A stretch of 64,000 nucleotides of DNA from Sinanaerobacter chloroacetimidivorans (lineage in GTDB: Bacteria; Bacillota; Clostridia; Peptostreptococcales; Anaerovoracaceae): the NCBI RefSeq assembly GCF_018128545.1, contig NZ_JAGSND010000014.1, positions 1 to 64,000 on the forward strand, read 5' to 3'. The notes under the pieces were generated by a model that saw nothing but the letters and a program-made list of their open reading frames with translations, ran no database searches and was not told the origin of the DNA. Below are positions 36,030-44,374 of this stretch, piece by piece (the first letter of the stretch is position 1; each line of letters starts with the position of its first letter). The position numbers and the translations under genes are program-made.

Positions 36030-37430
36030 ATGAAAGAAATCAAAGCCGTATCCAGTGAGGTAGAATTGTTAGAACAAATTGACATCTTTCAAACAGCTTT
36101 TGAATCTTCATATGATGGGATTCACATTCTTGATAGTGCCGGCAATACTCTTTATATTAACAAAGCCTGTGAAAGAATTGAAGGAATTACCATGAAGGAT
36201 GCCTATATGTTTAATATCAGGGAAATGGTAGACCAGGGAATCTATTCGGAATCGGTGACCTTAAAGGTCCTTGAGACCAATGCGGCGGCTACCATTATTC
36301 AAAAGGTGAAGAACGGGAATACCGTTTTGGCTACAGGCACCCCAATTTACAAAGATGGTAAAATTGACAAGATAGTCGTAAACTCCAGGGATGTTACGGA
36401 ATTGAATTTTTTAAGGAAGGCATTATCTGAAAAAGAAGAACTTACCGAAAAATATCAGGAGGAGATTCGTTTATTAAGACTGGAGAGTCTGAAAAACCTT
36501 GGGTTTATTTCAAAGAGCCCAAACATGGAGAAAATAAAGGATCTGGCAGTAATGGTTGCCAAGGTTGATTCTACTGTTCTGATAAGCGGCGAATCCGGGG
36601 TCGGGAAAGGTGTTCTGAGCAAGTACATCCATCGCTTGAGCAGCAGAAAAGAAGGACCTTTCATAAAAATTGACTGCAGTGCCATTCCTGAAAGCCTTTT
36701 TGAGTCGGAAGTGTTCGGGTATGAAAAAGGAGCCTTTACGGGAGCGGAAAAAAGCGGAAAAGTGGGTCTTCTTGAGCTCGCCAACGGGGGCACTGTATTT
36801 CTTGATGAAATCGGAGATATGCCCCTGCATCTGCAGCCTAAATTGTTAAGAGCCATTCAGGACAGAGAAATTGTTAGAGTAGGGGGAAAGCAGGCCGTTT
36901 CCATTGATGTCCGTTTTATCTCGGCTACCAACGGGGATTTAAAGCAGATGGTGAAAGACAAAACTTTCCGTCCGGACCTCTATTATCGACTGAATGTGGT
37001 GCCTATTTTTATCCCTCCTTTAAGGGAAAGAAGAGAGGATATGATACCTTTAATCCAGGATATCACAGAAAAAATAAATAGCCGTTATAACTTGGACAAA
37101 AAGATCTCCAAGCAGGTAATCGAGATGATGCTGCAGTATGACTGGCCGGGGAATGTAAGAGAACTGGAAAATATAATTGAAAGAATGATGGTTACCGAAG
37201 AGGATGAATTCGGCGTTCTCCAAAACTTGATCGGCAAAAAGGAGCAAGCGGGTTCGGCTGAAAGCTACCGGCAGAAACTGGAGGAATACGATAAAAAACT
37301 TCTGTTGGACTGTATCAAAGAGAAAGGCAGTGTATTAAGAGCGGCAGAAGTGTTAGGGATGGATCCTACAACCATGAGACGTAAGCTGCATAAATATAAA
37401 GTACCAAAGGCCTATTGGGCTGAAAAATGA
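36030..37430 (+). CDS. Sigma-54-dependent transcriptional activator (PAS-AAA-Fis)
   Basis: This 466-aa protein has three modules: an N-terminal PAS domain (about 20-130; SSYDGIHILDSAGNTLYINK) likely to sense a small ligand, an AAA+ sigma-54 interaction domain (about 165-390) with Walker A GESGVGKG, the sigma-54 contact GAFTGA intact in YEKGAFTGAEKSGKVG, LDEIGDMPLHLQPKLL and RPDLYYRLNVVPI, and a C-terminal Fis-type helix-turn-helix (about 425-460; GSVLRAAEVLGMDPTTMRRK). The layout is that of RocR/PrdR regulators of amino-acid catabolism. It directly precedes three repeated dyad sites, a -24/-12 promoter and the ureohydrolase-creatininase operon, which it almost certainly controls. Confidence 0.9.
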   Translation: MKEIKAVSSEVELLEQIDIFQTAFESSYDGIHILDSAGNTLYINKACERIEGITMKDAYMFNIREMVDQGIYSESVTLKVLETNAAATIIQKVKNGNTVLATGTPIYKDGKIDKIVVNSRDVTELNFLRKALSEKEELTEKYQEEIRLLRLESLKNLGFISKSPNMEKIKDLAVMVAKVDSTVLISGESGVGKGVLSKYIHRLSSRKEGPFIKIDCSAIPESLFESEVFGYEKGAFTGAEKSGKVGLLELANGGTVFLDEIGDMPLHLQPKLLRAIQDREIVRVGGKQAVSIDVRFISATNGDLKQMVKDKTFRPDLYYRLNVVPIFIPPLRERREDMIPLIQDITEKINSRYNLDKKISKQVIEMMLQYDWPGNVRELENIIERMMVTEEDEFGVLQNLIGKKEQAGSAESYRQKLEEYDKKLLLDCIKEKGSVLRAAEVLGMDPTTMRRKLHKYKVPKAYWAEK

Positions 37431-37443
37431 GAATGTTGATAAA

Positions 37444-37474
37444 TGCATAAATGCATTTAAGGTGCATCGTTGCA
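37444..37474 (+). promoter_or_regulatory. Two enhancer-binding sites for the sigma-54 activator (TGCA-N4-TGCA)
   Basis: TGCATAAATGCA (37444-37455) and TGCATCGTTGCA (37463-37474) are two copies of the same 12-bp dyad, 19 bp apart, close to two DNA turns. They lie about 170-200 bp upstream of the -24/-12 promoter, the distance expected for an activator acting by looping. A third copy lies at 37536-37547. Confidence 0.65.
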
Positions 37475-37522
37475 TTTAGTTATAAGATTTCGTTTAAATG
37501 ATAGTAAAAGAAAGGTACGGAC

Positions 37523-37560
37523 GAGGGCCCGAAAATGCATATTTGCATTTTCGGGCCCTC
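37523..37560. repeat. 38-bp perfect palindrome holding the third TGCA-N4-TGCA site
   Basis: Two 17-bp arms (37523-37539 starting GAGGGCCCGAAAATGCA, and 37544-37560) flank TATT. The centre is a third copy of the activator dyad (TGCATATTTGCA, 37536-37547). In RNA this would be a very stable hairpin, which could terminate the activator transcript 93 bp after its stop codon, although few T residues follow. One element may therefore serve both as enhancer site and as an RNA hairpin. Confidence 0.7.
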
Positions 37561-37644
37561 TCATCAATTCTATAGGATGCGTACTATATGTTATAAAAGA
37601 TTGATATTCCAATAGGATAGTAATGGAGGCCGGTCATTTTTAAA

Positions 37645-37661
37645 TTGGCATAGATGTTGCG
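37645..37661 (+). promoter_or_regulatory. Sigma-54 (-24/-12) promoter of the ureohydrolase-creatininase operon
   Basis: TTGGCATAGATGTTGCG has GG and GC elements at the exact spacing of the sigma-54 consensus TGGCAC-N5-TTGC, with one mismatch (T for C). It lies 41 bp upstream of the start codon, with AAAGGAGG in between. Confidence 0.85.
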
Positions 37662-37701
37662 TAATTTATAATTGCAAATGTAAACGTATAAAGGAGGAAT
37701 T

Positions 37702-38664
37702 ATGAAATACGTACCTATCAATTCTTTAGAAATCCCTAGATTTGCTGAAGTGAAAACCTTTATGAGATTACCCAATGTAAAAACGGTAGAGGATATTGAT
37801 TATGCGGTAATTGGGATCCCCTTTGATACAGCGGCAACCTACAGAACCGGAGCAAGATTTGGACCCTCGGCAATACGGGAAATATCCTCTCTGATCAAAC
37901 CCTATAATGTTCCCCAGGATGTCGATGTAACAGAATGGCTTTCCGGTGTTGATTACGGCGATATTCCGGTTGTTCCGGGATATATCGAAGATACCTATAC
38001 AAGAATCGAAGCAGGATTGGATCCCATTGTGGCAGCTGGTGTGATTCCTATTTGCCTGGGGGGAGATCATTCCATTACCCTTGGTGAATTGAGAGCTGCG
38101 GCGAAGGTACACGGACCTCTTGCGTTGGTTCATTTCGATTCGCATTTTGATACGATAGATTCCTATTTTGGCAATAAGTATAATCATGGAACCGTGTTTA
38201 AAAGGGCATTGGAAGAAGGACTTCTTGATGTAGAGCACTCTGTTCAGGTAGGGATGAGGGGAACCTTTTATTCGCCGGAGGATCTGAAGGGATCTCGTGA
38301 ACTGGGTTTTCATGTTATCACCGCTTTCGAAATGAGGAAGCTTGGTCTTCAGGAGGTAACAAGGCAAATCATAGAAAGAGTCGGAAAAACCAAGGCGTTC
38401 TTTACCTTTGACATTGACTTTGTAGATCCTGCCTTTGCTCCCGGTACCGGGACCATTGAAGTGGGCGGGTTCACAAGCTATGAAACATTGGATATGATTC
38501 GGGAACTGAGGGATATTGATTTTGTAGGATATGACCTGGTTGAAGTCTTGCCAAGCTTTGATCCGACTCAAATTACTGCATTTTTAGGCAGTAATATAGT
38601 TTTTGAGTTCATTTCTATCATTGCTTACCAAAAGAAGATGAGGCAAGGGTCTCAGATAAAATAA
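37702..38664 (+). CDS. Agmatinase-family ureohydrolase
   Basis: This 320-aa binuclear-metal hydrolase cleaves a guanidino group to urea and an amine. All metal-site motifs are present: CLGGDHSIT (His about 123), VHFDSHFDT (Asp 146, His 148, Asp 150; Ser where most members have Ala) and FTFDIDFVDPAFAPGTGT (Asp 237, Asp 239). The loop YNHGTVF corresponds to the HGT segment of agmatinases. The substrate cannot be read out: agmatine, guanidinobutyrate, guanidinoacetate or creatine are possible. It is first in a sigma-54 operon and is followed by a creatininase, which makes creatine an attractive candidate (inference). AAAGGAGG precedes ATG 37702. Confidence 0.88.
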   Translation: MKYVPINSLEIPRFAEVKTFMRLPNVKTVEDIDYAVIGIPFDTAATYRTGARFGPSAIREISSLIKPYNVPQDVDVTEWLSGVDYGDIPVVPGYIEDTYTRIEAGLDPIVAAGVIPICLGGDHSITLGELRAAAKVHGPLALVHFDSHFDTIDSYFGNKYNHGTVFKRALEEGLLDVEHSVQVGMRGTFYSPEDLKGSRELGFHVITAFEMRKLGLQEVTRQIIERVGKTKAFFTFDIDFVDPAFAPGTGTIEVGGFTSYETLDMIRELRDIDFVGYDLVEVLPSFDPTQITAFLGSNIVFEFISIIAYQKKMRQGSQIK

Positions 38665-38713
38665 GGCAAGGCAGATGATGCAAAACAGATTCGTTAATAA
38701 AGGAGGAAACAAA

Positions 38714-39469
38714 ATGACTTGTAAAATGCAGGAGATGACCTGGCAGGATTTTGATGAAATAAGGAAAGAAGGGATTGTGATATTGCCCGTGGGATCAACA
38801 GAGCAGCACGGTCCTCATTTGCCGCTTTCTGTGGACGCTATTATTTCGGAGGGGTTGGCAGTCATGATAGCAGAAAAAGTCCGGGGGGCTGTTGCTCCAA
38901 CCATTTGCTATGGCTACAAATCTGCTCCGCTGAGCGGAGGAGGTCCTTTCTTTCCGGGTACTTTGGATTTAAACGGTCTGACCCTGATGAACCTGGTAGG
39001 AGATGTTTTAGAGGAGCTGATTCGTGACCAGGTCAAGAAGATTTTAATTGTCAACGGCCATTATGAGAACGAAGCCTTTATTCTGGAAGCGGTAGATCTG
39101 ATTTCGAGAAAATATCCGGATGTAAAGATTGTTGAAGCCAGCTGGTGGGATCAGATATCTCAGGAGGTTATGGACCGTGTCTTTGACGAAGTCCCATTTC
39201 CTGGCTGGGCACTGGAGCATGCTGCTATTGCGGAAACCTCTTTAACGATGTTCTTCAGACCTGACCTGGTGAAATTCGACCGTTTAATCGAAGATGGAGT
39301 AGAAGAGGAGTTAACTTATCAGGTGTACCCTGCACCTAAGGAGATCGTCCCGAAATCAGGGCTCCTTGCAACTGCCAGAACAAGCTCTCTGGAAAAAGGG
39401 AAATGGCTTGCTGAAGATATTGCGGAGTTCTATAAAAAGATCGTATTAAAAGAATTTAATAAAAGTTGA
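38714..39469 (+). CDS. Creatininase (creatinine amidohydrolase) family protein
   Basis: This 251-aa protein is collinear with Pseudomonas creatininase as I remember it. It has GSTEQHG (Glu30, His32), Asp41 in LPLSVD, YGYKSAPLSGGGPFFPGT, VNGHYENEAFI (His116, Glu118), SWWD (Trp145), PGWALEHAAIAETS (Trp165, His169, Glu174) and RTSSLEKG. These match the two-metal site and the two tryptophans and histidine of the reference enzyme at a constant offset, better than the generic MftE-like members do. It opens the creatinine lactam to creatine. The start is ATG 38714 with AAAGGAGG; an upstream in-frame ATG (38675) lacks a ribosome site. Confidence 0.88.
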   Translation: MTCKMQEMTWQDFDEIRKEGIVILPVGSTEQHGPHLPLSVDAIISEGLAVMIAEKVRGAVAPTICYGYKSAPLSGGGPFFPGTLDLNGLTLMNLVGDVLEELIRDQVKKILIVNGHYENEAFILEAVDLISRKYPDVKIVEASWWDQISQEVMDRVFDEVPFPGWALEHAAIAETSLTMFFRPDLVKFDRLIEDGVEEELTYQVYPAPKEIVPKSGLLATARTSSLEKGKWLAEDIAEFYKKIVLKEFNKS

Positions 39470-39481
39470 AGGAGGAATACC

Positions 39482-40933
39482 ATGAGTATGGATGTAATCA
39501 AAACGAAAGGGAAACCATTTGTAGATTCTGAAGTGGATGGAGCCCAGAGAAGACTTGAGGAATTGGGCTACCGGCAGGAACTAAACAGAAATTTATCCAT
39601 TACAGGGAATGTCGTAATGGCATTGTCTAACGTATCTCCGTTAATGGCAGCCTTTGTATATGCTTTAGCTGCCTTTGCAACAGTTGGAATTGCGACAGCT
39701 CCGGCTGCTTTGATCCAGGGATTTAATGTTATCTTGATTGGATTTATTATTGCTGAGCTGGGGTCTATTTATCCGGTATCAGGCGGCCTTTACTCCATTA
39801 TCAGTTATATACTTCCGAAACCCCTTGTATTTGTAGCGGTATTCACCTTTATGATACAGGCATTTATTTATCCTCCTTCCATCGCTTTGGGTGTCGGACA
39901 GTATCTTCAAATCCTCTTTCCGCAATTACCGCAAAGCGTATTTGCAACCAGTGTCATTGCAGCGATAACATTTATTGCAGCGTTATTTATTGGACTGAAC
40001 AGCATTGTAACAAATAACCGACTGGCAAAAATACTGCTTCTATTGCAGCTGCTGGTTATTGCGGTATTTTTGGTGGTATGTTTTGCAAATCCTCAGAGAT
40101 CATTAGGAGATATTGTTTTTTCACCGCAAATGCTTGATGGCCAGGGAAGTGGATTGACACCGGCAGGATTTGGTGCTGTGTTAATGGGAATTGGAATCTT
40201 GTGCGCGTCCATTGACGGCTATCCTGCATCGCTGGGATTTTCAGAGGAAACCAAGGGATCCTGCAGAAACATCGGCAAGGCCGCTTTGATTTCTGCCGTT
40301 TCAACTGCTGTTCTTATTGTAATCGTCCTGATCATGAGTATGATTGCCGCTCCTGATCTGCAGCAGTTTTTAACGGCTCCATCCCCTCTGCTGTACACCG
40401 CTGAGACTTATCTGGGCGCCTTGGGTTCAACTCTGGTCAATGTAGGTATCATTATTGCATCCTTTAGCTGCCTTGTTGTGATTATCAACTACATGGCAAG
40501 AGTTATTTATACCGGGGGCAGAGATGGAATCTGGCCGAAAAAGATCAATGAGTTTTTGACAAAAGTATCTTCAAAATCGCAGATTCCCTGGGCTGCAACT
40601 ACACTGATTGCTGTGGTAGGATGCTTCCTTGTATTTTACTCCAACCTCGTTGTTTTGGTGATTTATGGGGGCCTTGCTGCCGCTACGGTCTATCTGCTCC
40701 TTGCAATAGGATCCATTAATAGCAGAAGAAAAGACCCGGAAATTACAAGGCCTTTTAGAATGCCCCTGTTTCCGATACCATCGATCCTCGTCATTCTATT
40801 TCTTATCATTGCTATAGGTTCACAAACTCCGGATGTTATGCTGGCGGTAGGGATCTTTATTATCCTGGCTTTGGTGTATTATTACGCTTATATAAGGCCT
40901 AGAGACATGAAAGGAGAGAAGACAAGTGAATAA
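39482..40933 (+). CDS. APC-family amino acid/polyamine-type permease
   Basis: This 483-aa protein has 12 predicted membrane segments. The N-terminal LSITGNVVMALSNVSPLMAA and the conserved helix 8 region TYLGALGSTLVN fit the APC superfamily (AA_permease_2). It is the only transporter of the operon and would bring in the substrate, probably by proton symport or exchange. GGAGG lies seven bases before ATG 39482, 12 bp after the creatininase stop, so the genes are co-transcribed. It overlaps the next gene by 8 bp. Confidence 0.87.
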   Translation: MSMDVIKTKGKPFVDSEVDGAQRRLEELGYRQELNRNLSITGNVVMALSNVSPLMAAFVYALAAFATVGIATAPAALIQGFNVILIGFIIAELGSIYPVSGGLYSIISYILPKPLVFVAVFTFMIQAFIYPPSIALGVGQYLQILFPQLPQSVFATSVIAAITFIAALFIGLNSIVTNNRLAKILLLLQLLVIAVFLVVCFANPQRSLGDIVFSPQMLDGQGSGLTPAGFGAVLMGIGILCASIDGYPASLGFSEETKGSCRNIGKAALISAVSTAVLIVIVLIMSMIAAPDLQQFLTAPSPLLYTAETYLGALGSTLVNVGIIIASFSCLVVIINYMARVIYTGGRDGIWPKKINEFLTKVSSKSQIPWAATTLIAVVGCFLVFYSNLVVLVIYGGLAAATVYLLLAIGSINSRRKDPEITRPFRMPLFPIPSILVILFLIIAIGSQTPDVMLAVGIFIILALVYYYAYIRPRDMKGEKTSE

Positions 40934-41588
40934 TATCAGCCCCAAAACAGCTTTGATAGCAGGAATCAACAATGAGGCGGGAGCAGCAGCGGCATACAGG
41001 CTGAAGGCTTCGGGATGGACTGTAATCGGTACGGATATTGTTGCGGCAGAGGACCTGAATCGTAAGGAGTTGGACGGTTATTTCAGTCTCGATATGACGA
41101 AAAGGACCTCTTTCCTTGATATTGCTTCAGAAGTAGAAAGAGAATATGGTCCGGTTAAGGCACTCTTTTGTGCTACCGGTTTTGAAGCTGATAGGCAAAG
41201 TCGTTCCTTTTCAGATACTTCCATGGAGCAGTGGCAAAGAACCTTGGAGGGCTGGCTGAAAAGCAGCATCAATGCATGTGCTGCGGTGGCACCTTATATG
41301 ATTGGAAGGAAAGAAGGAAGAATTATGATTCTTTCTCCCGATTACAGCAAGGTAGCGCAAGAGAATATATTAAATGCCGCAGCGGCCGGTACCCTTCATG
41401 GATTTGCAAAGAGCTTTGGGGTGGAGGCGGCAAAAGAGAATGTGTTGGTGAATTGTATTTTTGCAAACCTGCCTTTTGATACGGAAGCGATAGCGGCTGC
41501 GGTACATTTTTTAGCAGAGAGCGGCAATTACGTATCGGCCCAAGTGATTTCAATACACGGCAAAGAAAAAGGGGGTGCGGAGGAATGA
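40926..41588 (+). CDS. Degenerate SDR-family protein lacking the catalytic Tyr-Lys
   Basis: This 220-aa Rossmann-fold protein begins TALIAGINNEAGAAAAYRLK, where the usual TGxxxGIG loop has become AGINNEAG. It retains ALFCATGFEADR, matching the NAG strand, and IMILSPDYSKVAQEN for the strand carrying the catalytic Ser. Where active SDRs have Y-x3-K, this one reads ILNAAAAGTLHGFAK, so the tyrosine and lysine are missing. GTG 40926 overlaps the permease by 8 bp, and its end overlaps the next SDR by 4 bp. It may be a non-catalytic partner of that SDR. Confidence 0.75.
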   Translation: MNNISPKTALIAGINNEAGAAAAYRLKASGWTVIGTDIVAAEDLNRKELDGYFSLDMTKRTSFLDIASEVEREYGPVKALFCATGFEADRQSRSFSDTSMEQWQRTLEGWLKSSINACAAVAPYMIGRKEGRIMILSPDYSKVAQENILNAAAAGTLHGFAKSFGVEAAKENVLVNCIFANLPFDTEAIAAAVHFLAESGNYVSAQVISIHGKEKGGAEE

Positions 41589-42367
41589 TTACATATGAAG
41601 AATTAAAAGGCAAGGCAGTCCTGATTACCGGCGGGACTCAAGGCATTGGTGAGTCGGTAGCACAATATTTTTCAGAGCAAAAGTGCAAGGTGGCTATAAA
41701 CGGCAGACGTCTGGATGAAAAGGTGCAAAGGGTTCTGGACAGAACCGGGGCTTTCCCTGTCATGGGAAATATTTCGGATCTGAATGCAGCAGTAAAAATT
41801 GTAGAAGATACTGTAAACGAATTTGGGAAAATTGATATCTTTGTTGCAAATGCAGCAGGTATGAGCATGAAGCCATTTCTGGAGCAGGACGAAGCAGAGT
41901 GGTGGGATCAGGTAAATATTAACCTGACCGGCCATATCGCCTGCATTAAGCCTGTTTTACAAAATATGATTCAAATAGGAGGGGGCACGATTATCATTGT
42001 CAGCTCATTTTTCGGAACCTTGGGATGGAATAATGCAACAGGTTACGGGGCTTCCAAATCCGGTCTTTTAACCTTGGGCCAATATCTGGCCAGAGAATAT
42101 CAGAAATATAACATAAGGGTTGGAATTATCGTGCCGGGAGTGATCAGAACACCGCAATTAAACATTGATGCCAAAGATTTGGGGATCTCGTATGAAGAGG
42201 TATGTGACATGTATGCAAGTGAAATCGCTATGGCCCGACTGGGGAAACCGGAAGAAATTGCTGAAATGGCAGTATTTATGGCAACTGAAAAAGGCGGAAG
42301 AGCCCTTAGCGGAAGGCATATACAAGTAAGCGGCGGAGAATATCGGACGACACCATATTATATTTAA
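41585..42367 (+). CDS. Short-chain dehydrogenase/reductase
   Basis: This 260-aa classical SDR has VLITGGTQGIGESVAQYF for the cofactor, VANAAG, and the catalytic Ser in IVSSFFGTLGWNN followed by TGYGASKSGLLTLG, which supplies Tyr and Lys. The C-terminal lid is VPGVIRTPQLN. It oxidises or reduces a small alcohol or ketone with NAD(P). It is translationally coupled (ATGA) to the degenerate SDR before it. Its substrate within the operon is unknown. Confidence 0.9.
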   Translation: MITYEELKGKAVLITGGTQGIGESVAQYFSEQKCKVAINGRRLDEKVQRVLDRTGAFPVMGNISDLNAAVKIVEDTVNEFGKIDIFVANAAGMSMKPFLEQDEAEWWDQVNINLTGHIACIKPVLQNMIQIGGGTIIIVSSFFGTLGWNNATGYGASKSGLLTLGQYLAREYQKYNIRVGIIVPGVIRTPQLNIDAKDLGISYEEVCDMYASEIAMARLGKPEEIAEMAVFMATEKGGRALSGRHIQVSGGEYRTTPYYI

Positions 42368-42387
42368 CATAGAAAAGGAGAGAAAGA

Positions 42388-43137
42388 ATGGGTAAGTTAG
42401 ATAACAGGACGGCAGTAATCACCGGAGGAAGCCGCGGAATAGGCAAGGGAATCGGCATGTGTCTGGCAAGAGAGGGAGCCAATGTTATATTCTCATACTT
42501 AAAGAATGAAGAGGCAGCGGCAGAAACAGTAAAAGAACTTGAAAAATTAGGCGTGAAGGCCCTGACAATCAAGGCAGACGTAAGCAATGAAGCGGATGTG
42601 GTACATATGAAGAATATCGTGAAAGAAACCTTCGGCAAGATCAATATTCTGGTTAATAATGCCGGAACCATAGGTCTGGAGGTAAGTGTTGCCGATATGG
42701 AAACGGAAGAATGGGATAAGGTAATCGGAACGGACTTAAGAGGAGTGTTTTTGACTACGAAGCATTTTATCCCGCTCATAGAAAAGGATCCCGTAGGAAA
42801 GATCATGAATATTTCTTCTGAACTTTCTAAAAAAGGAAGAGAGAAATATGCGCACTACGCTGCGGCAAAAGGCGCGATTAATGCATTTACAAAATGCCTT
42901 GCCCTGGAATTGGCACCGGACATCCTGGTGAATATTATTGCACCGGGGCCCATTGAAACGGACATGATCCTCTTGGACATGGAGCCGGAATGGATTGAGA
43001 AGGAAAAGGAAATTCCTCTGCGTAGATTGGGTAAGGTAGAAGAGATTGGCGCTGTGGCAGTACTCCTTGCTTCTGACGATGGAAATTTCTTCTGCGGACA
43101 GTTTATCAGCCCCAATGGCGGAGCTGTGTTTGTTTAA
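42388..43137 (+). CDS. Short-chain dehydrogenase/reductase (FabG-like)
   Basis: This 249-aa classical SDR has AVITGGSRGIGKGIGMCLAR, VNNAGTIG, the Ser in IMNISSELSKKG, YAHYAAAKGAINAFT with Tyr and Lys, and IAPGPIETDM. An Arg or Lys in the second strand context (SYLKNEEAA) suggests use of NADP(H), which is a weak inference. It is the last gene of the catabolic operon, 20 bp after the previous SDR with AAAGGAGAG. No terminator hairpin is obvious before the convergent gene at 43256. Confidence 0.88.
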   Translation: MGKLDNRTAVITGGSRGIGKGIGMCLAREGANVIFSYLKNEEAAAETVKELEKLGVKALTIKADVSNEADVVHMKNIVKETFGKINILVNNAGTIGLEVSVADMETEEWDKVIGTDLRGVFLTTKHFIPLIEKDPVGKIMNISSELSKKGREKYAHYAAAKGAINAFTKCLALELAPDILVNIIAPGPIETDMILLDMEPEWIEKEKEIPLRRLGKVEEIGAVAVLLASDDGNFFCGQFISPNGGAVFV

Positions 43138-43255
43138 AATATTGCAGGAAGAATATAACGACAATGGTGGTGCCCTCCTGGATGTCGGCCAGGGCATTGA
43201 GTTTCTTTTCCTGAAGCTTTACAAGGTCAAGTTTCAGGGCGCCACCCATACCGTC

Positions 43256-44146
43256 CTATTGATAAGTCTGCAACAGCCTGATGTAATGATTTGCTTCACG
43301 CAAAAGATGGTCAGTGTAAAGGGACAGCATAATGGCTTCTACTTTACAGGAGATGAGACCTTGCGTGATCAGTCCTTTAAAATCCCCGAATTCTCTTACT
43401 TGAATCAGGGGATTTTCATCGGTTGGGGGAATCAAAAAGGCTTTTTCCAGGAGTTCGCTAAAGTAGTTGGCAAATCGGTTGGCTTCGTAAAATAAGTCTG
43501 ATTCCACTGGGTCCAGGAGGCCTCGGATTGCCTTTGCGTGATCGGCCATCAGGCGGTTCCAGAAAAATTCATCCTGGGGCAGAAACATGTCGGCAGTTTT
43601 ATTTTGAAGATTTGTCAAGGTTCTGTAATAATCTCTTCCTTCCAAAACCACATGCTCAATGACGGAAGTGTATAGTAAGGTAAAAATCTGGCAGGAAGCC
43701 TGGCGATTCAGTAAATTGGTCTGAAACTGCAGAAATGCTTGCATTTGCGATAGAATCCGTTGATTTAACGCAAAAACCTCCTGTGCCTTTAGATCTGTTA
43801 CCATTGTCGAGGGATTCATGGGTTCGATATTCGTTTCCATCAGCGTCAGGTTTCTGTTAATGGCAATCCCGGTGTATTGCTGGGTTAATCTTTCTGCTTC
43901 ATCCGTATATCGGGTATAAAATTCTCCGGAGTGTAAGGCTTCTCTTGTGACAAAACCATTTGATTGGCTGATAACGGCTTCCAGCAAGGCTTCGAATTGC
44001 TGTTTAAAGTTATCCGCTTCCAAAGCCAGCTGCCTCTCTGGCGGAAGAATGACGCTTTCGATAAAAATCGCGTGTTCTTTCATAATTCTGATCCAAAAAA
44101 GATTTGCTTCAAGAGACATTCGTACGAATTCTTCGCTGGTTAACAT
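43256..44146 (-). CDS. DUF2935 four-helix-bundle protein
   Basis: This 296-aa protein is entirely helical and made of two related halves. Each half starts with a W-x4-M-x2-HA motif (FWIRIMKEHAIFIESVI, and FWNRLMADHAKAIRGLL at about 195) and has further conserved His and Glu (EHVVLEGRDYY, LLREANHYIRLL). This is the DUF2935 family, thought to bind metal like other helical bundle proteins; the function is unknown. It converges on the catabolic operon and is probably monocistronic. Confidence 0.85.
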   Translation of the reverse strand: MLTSEEFVRMSLEANLFWIRIMKEHAIFIESVILPPERQLALEADNFKQQFEALLEAVISQSNGFVTREALHSGEFYTRYTDEAERLTQQYTGIAINRNLTLMETNIEPMNPSTMVTDLKAQEVFALNQRILSQMQAFLQFQTNLLNRQASCQIFTLLYTSVIEHVVLEGRDYYRTLTNLQNKTADMFLPQDEFFWNRLMADHAKAIRGLLDPVESDLFYEANRFANYFSELLEKAFLIPPTDENPLIQVREFGDFKGLITQGLISCKVEAIMLSLYTDHLLREANHYIRLLQTYQ

Positions 44147-44179
44147 AATAACCCCCCAAATACCTTAAATATTATATAA

Positions 44180-44374
44180 TATGTTGGCATAAATGAAATA
44201 TTCCTGCGACGGAAAATCGAAACCACGATAGATTTTTTGTTCCGGCAACAAGATGTCAATCTGGTCATCGATTGCCATTACAGCAAGCTGCCGATCATCG
44301 AACTTCGCGTCGGAGAATACATAATCTTTTTGAGATCAGAGATAATAAGAATAGAAGGAGGTGGAGAAAAATGA
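44180..44374 (+). other. Open frame without ATG ahead of the DUF2512 gene
   Basis: Sixty-four stop-free codons end at a TGA that overlaps the ATG of the next gene (ATGA). The peptide FRQQDVNLVIDCHYSKLPI followed by ELRVGEYIIFLRSEIIRIEG looks protein-like, but the only possible start is TTG 44237, without a ribosome site. It may be the end of a decayed gene or a coupled leader frame. Confidence 0.25.

Noticed and set aside
37768..38571. Long minus-strand open frame opposite the ureohydrolase gene
   Set aside because: The plus-strand gene has clear catalytic motifs, and the antisense frame is a by-product of its codon use.
43101..43240. 45-codon minus-strand frame (MGGALKLDLVKLQEKKLNAL...)
   Set aside because: It looks mildly protein-like and has AGGA nearby, but it runs into the SDR coding end, is very short and lacks other support.
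43046..43495. 149-codon plus-strand frame after the last SDR
   Set aside because: It lies over the end of the SDR gene and antisense to the DUF2935 gene, has no ribosome site, and its protein matches no pattern. It is a shadow of the genes on either side.
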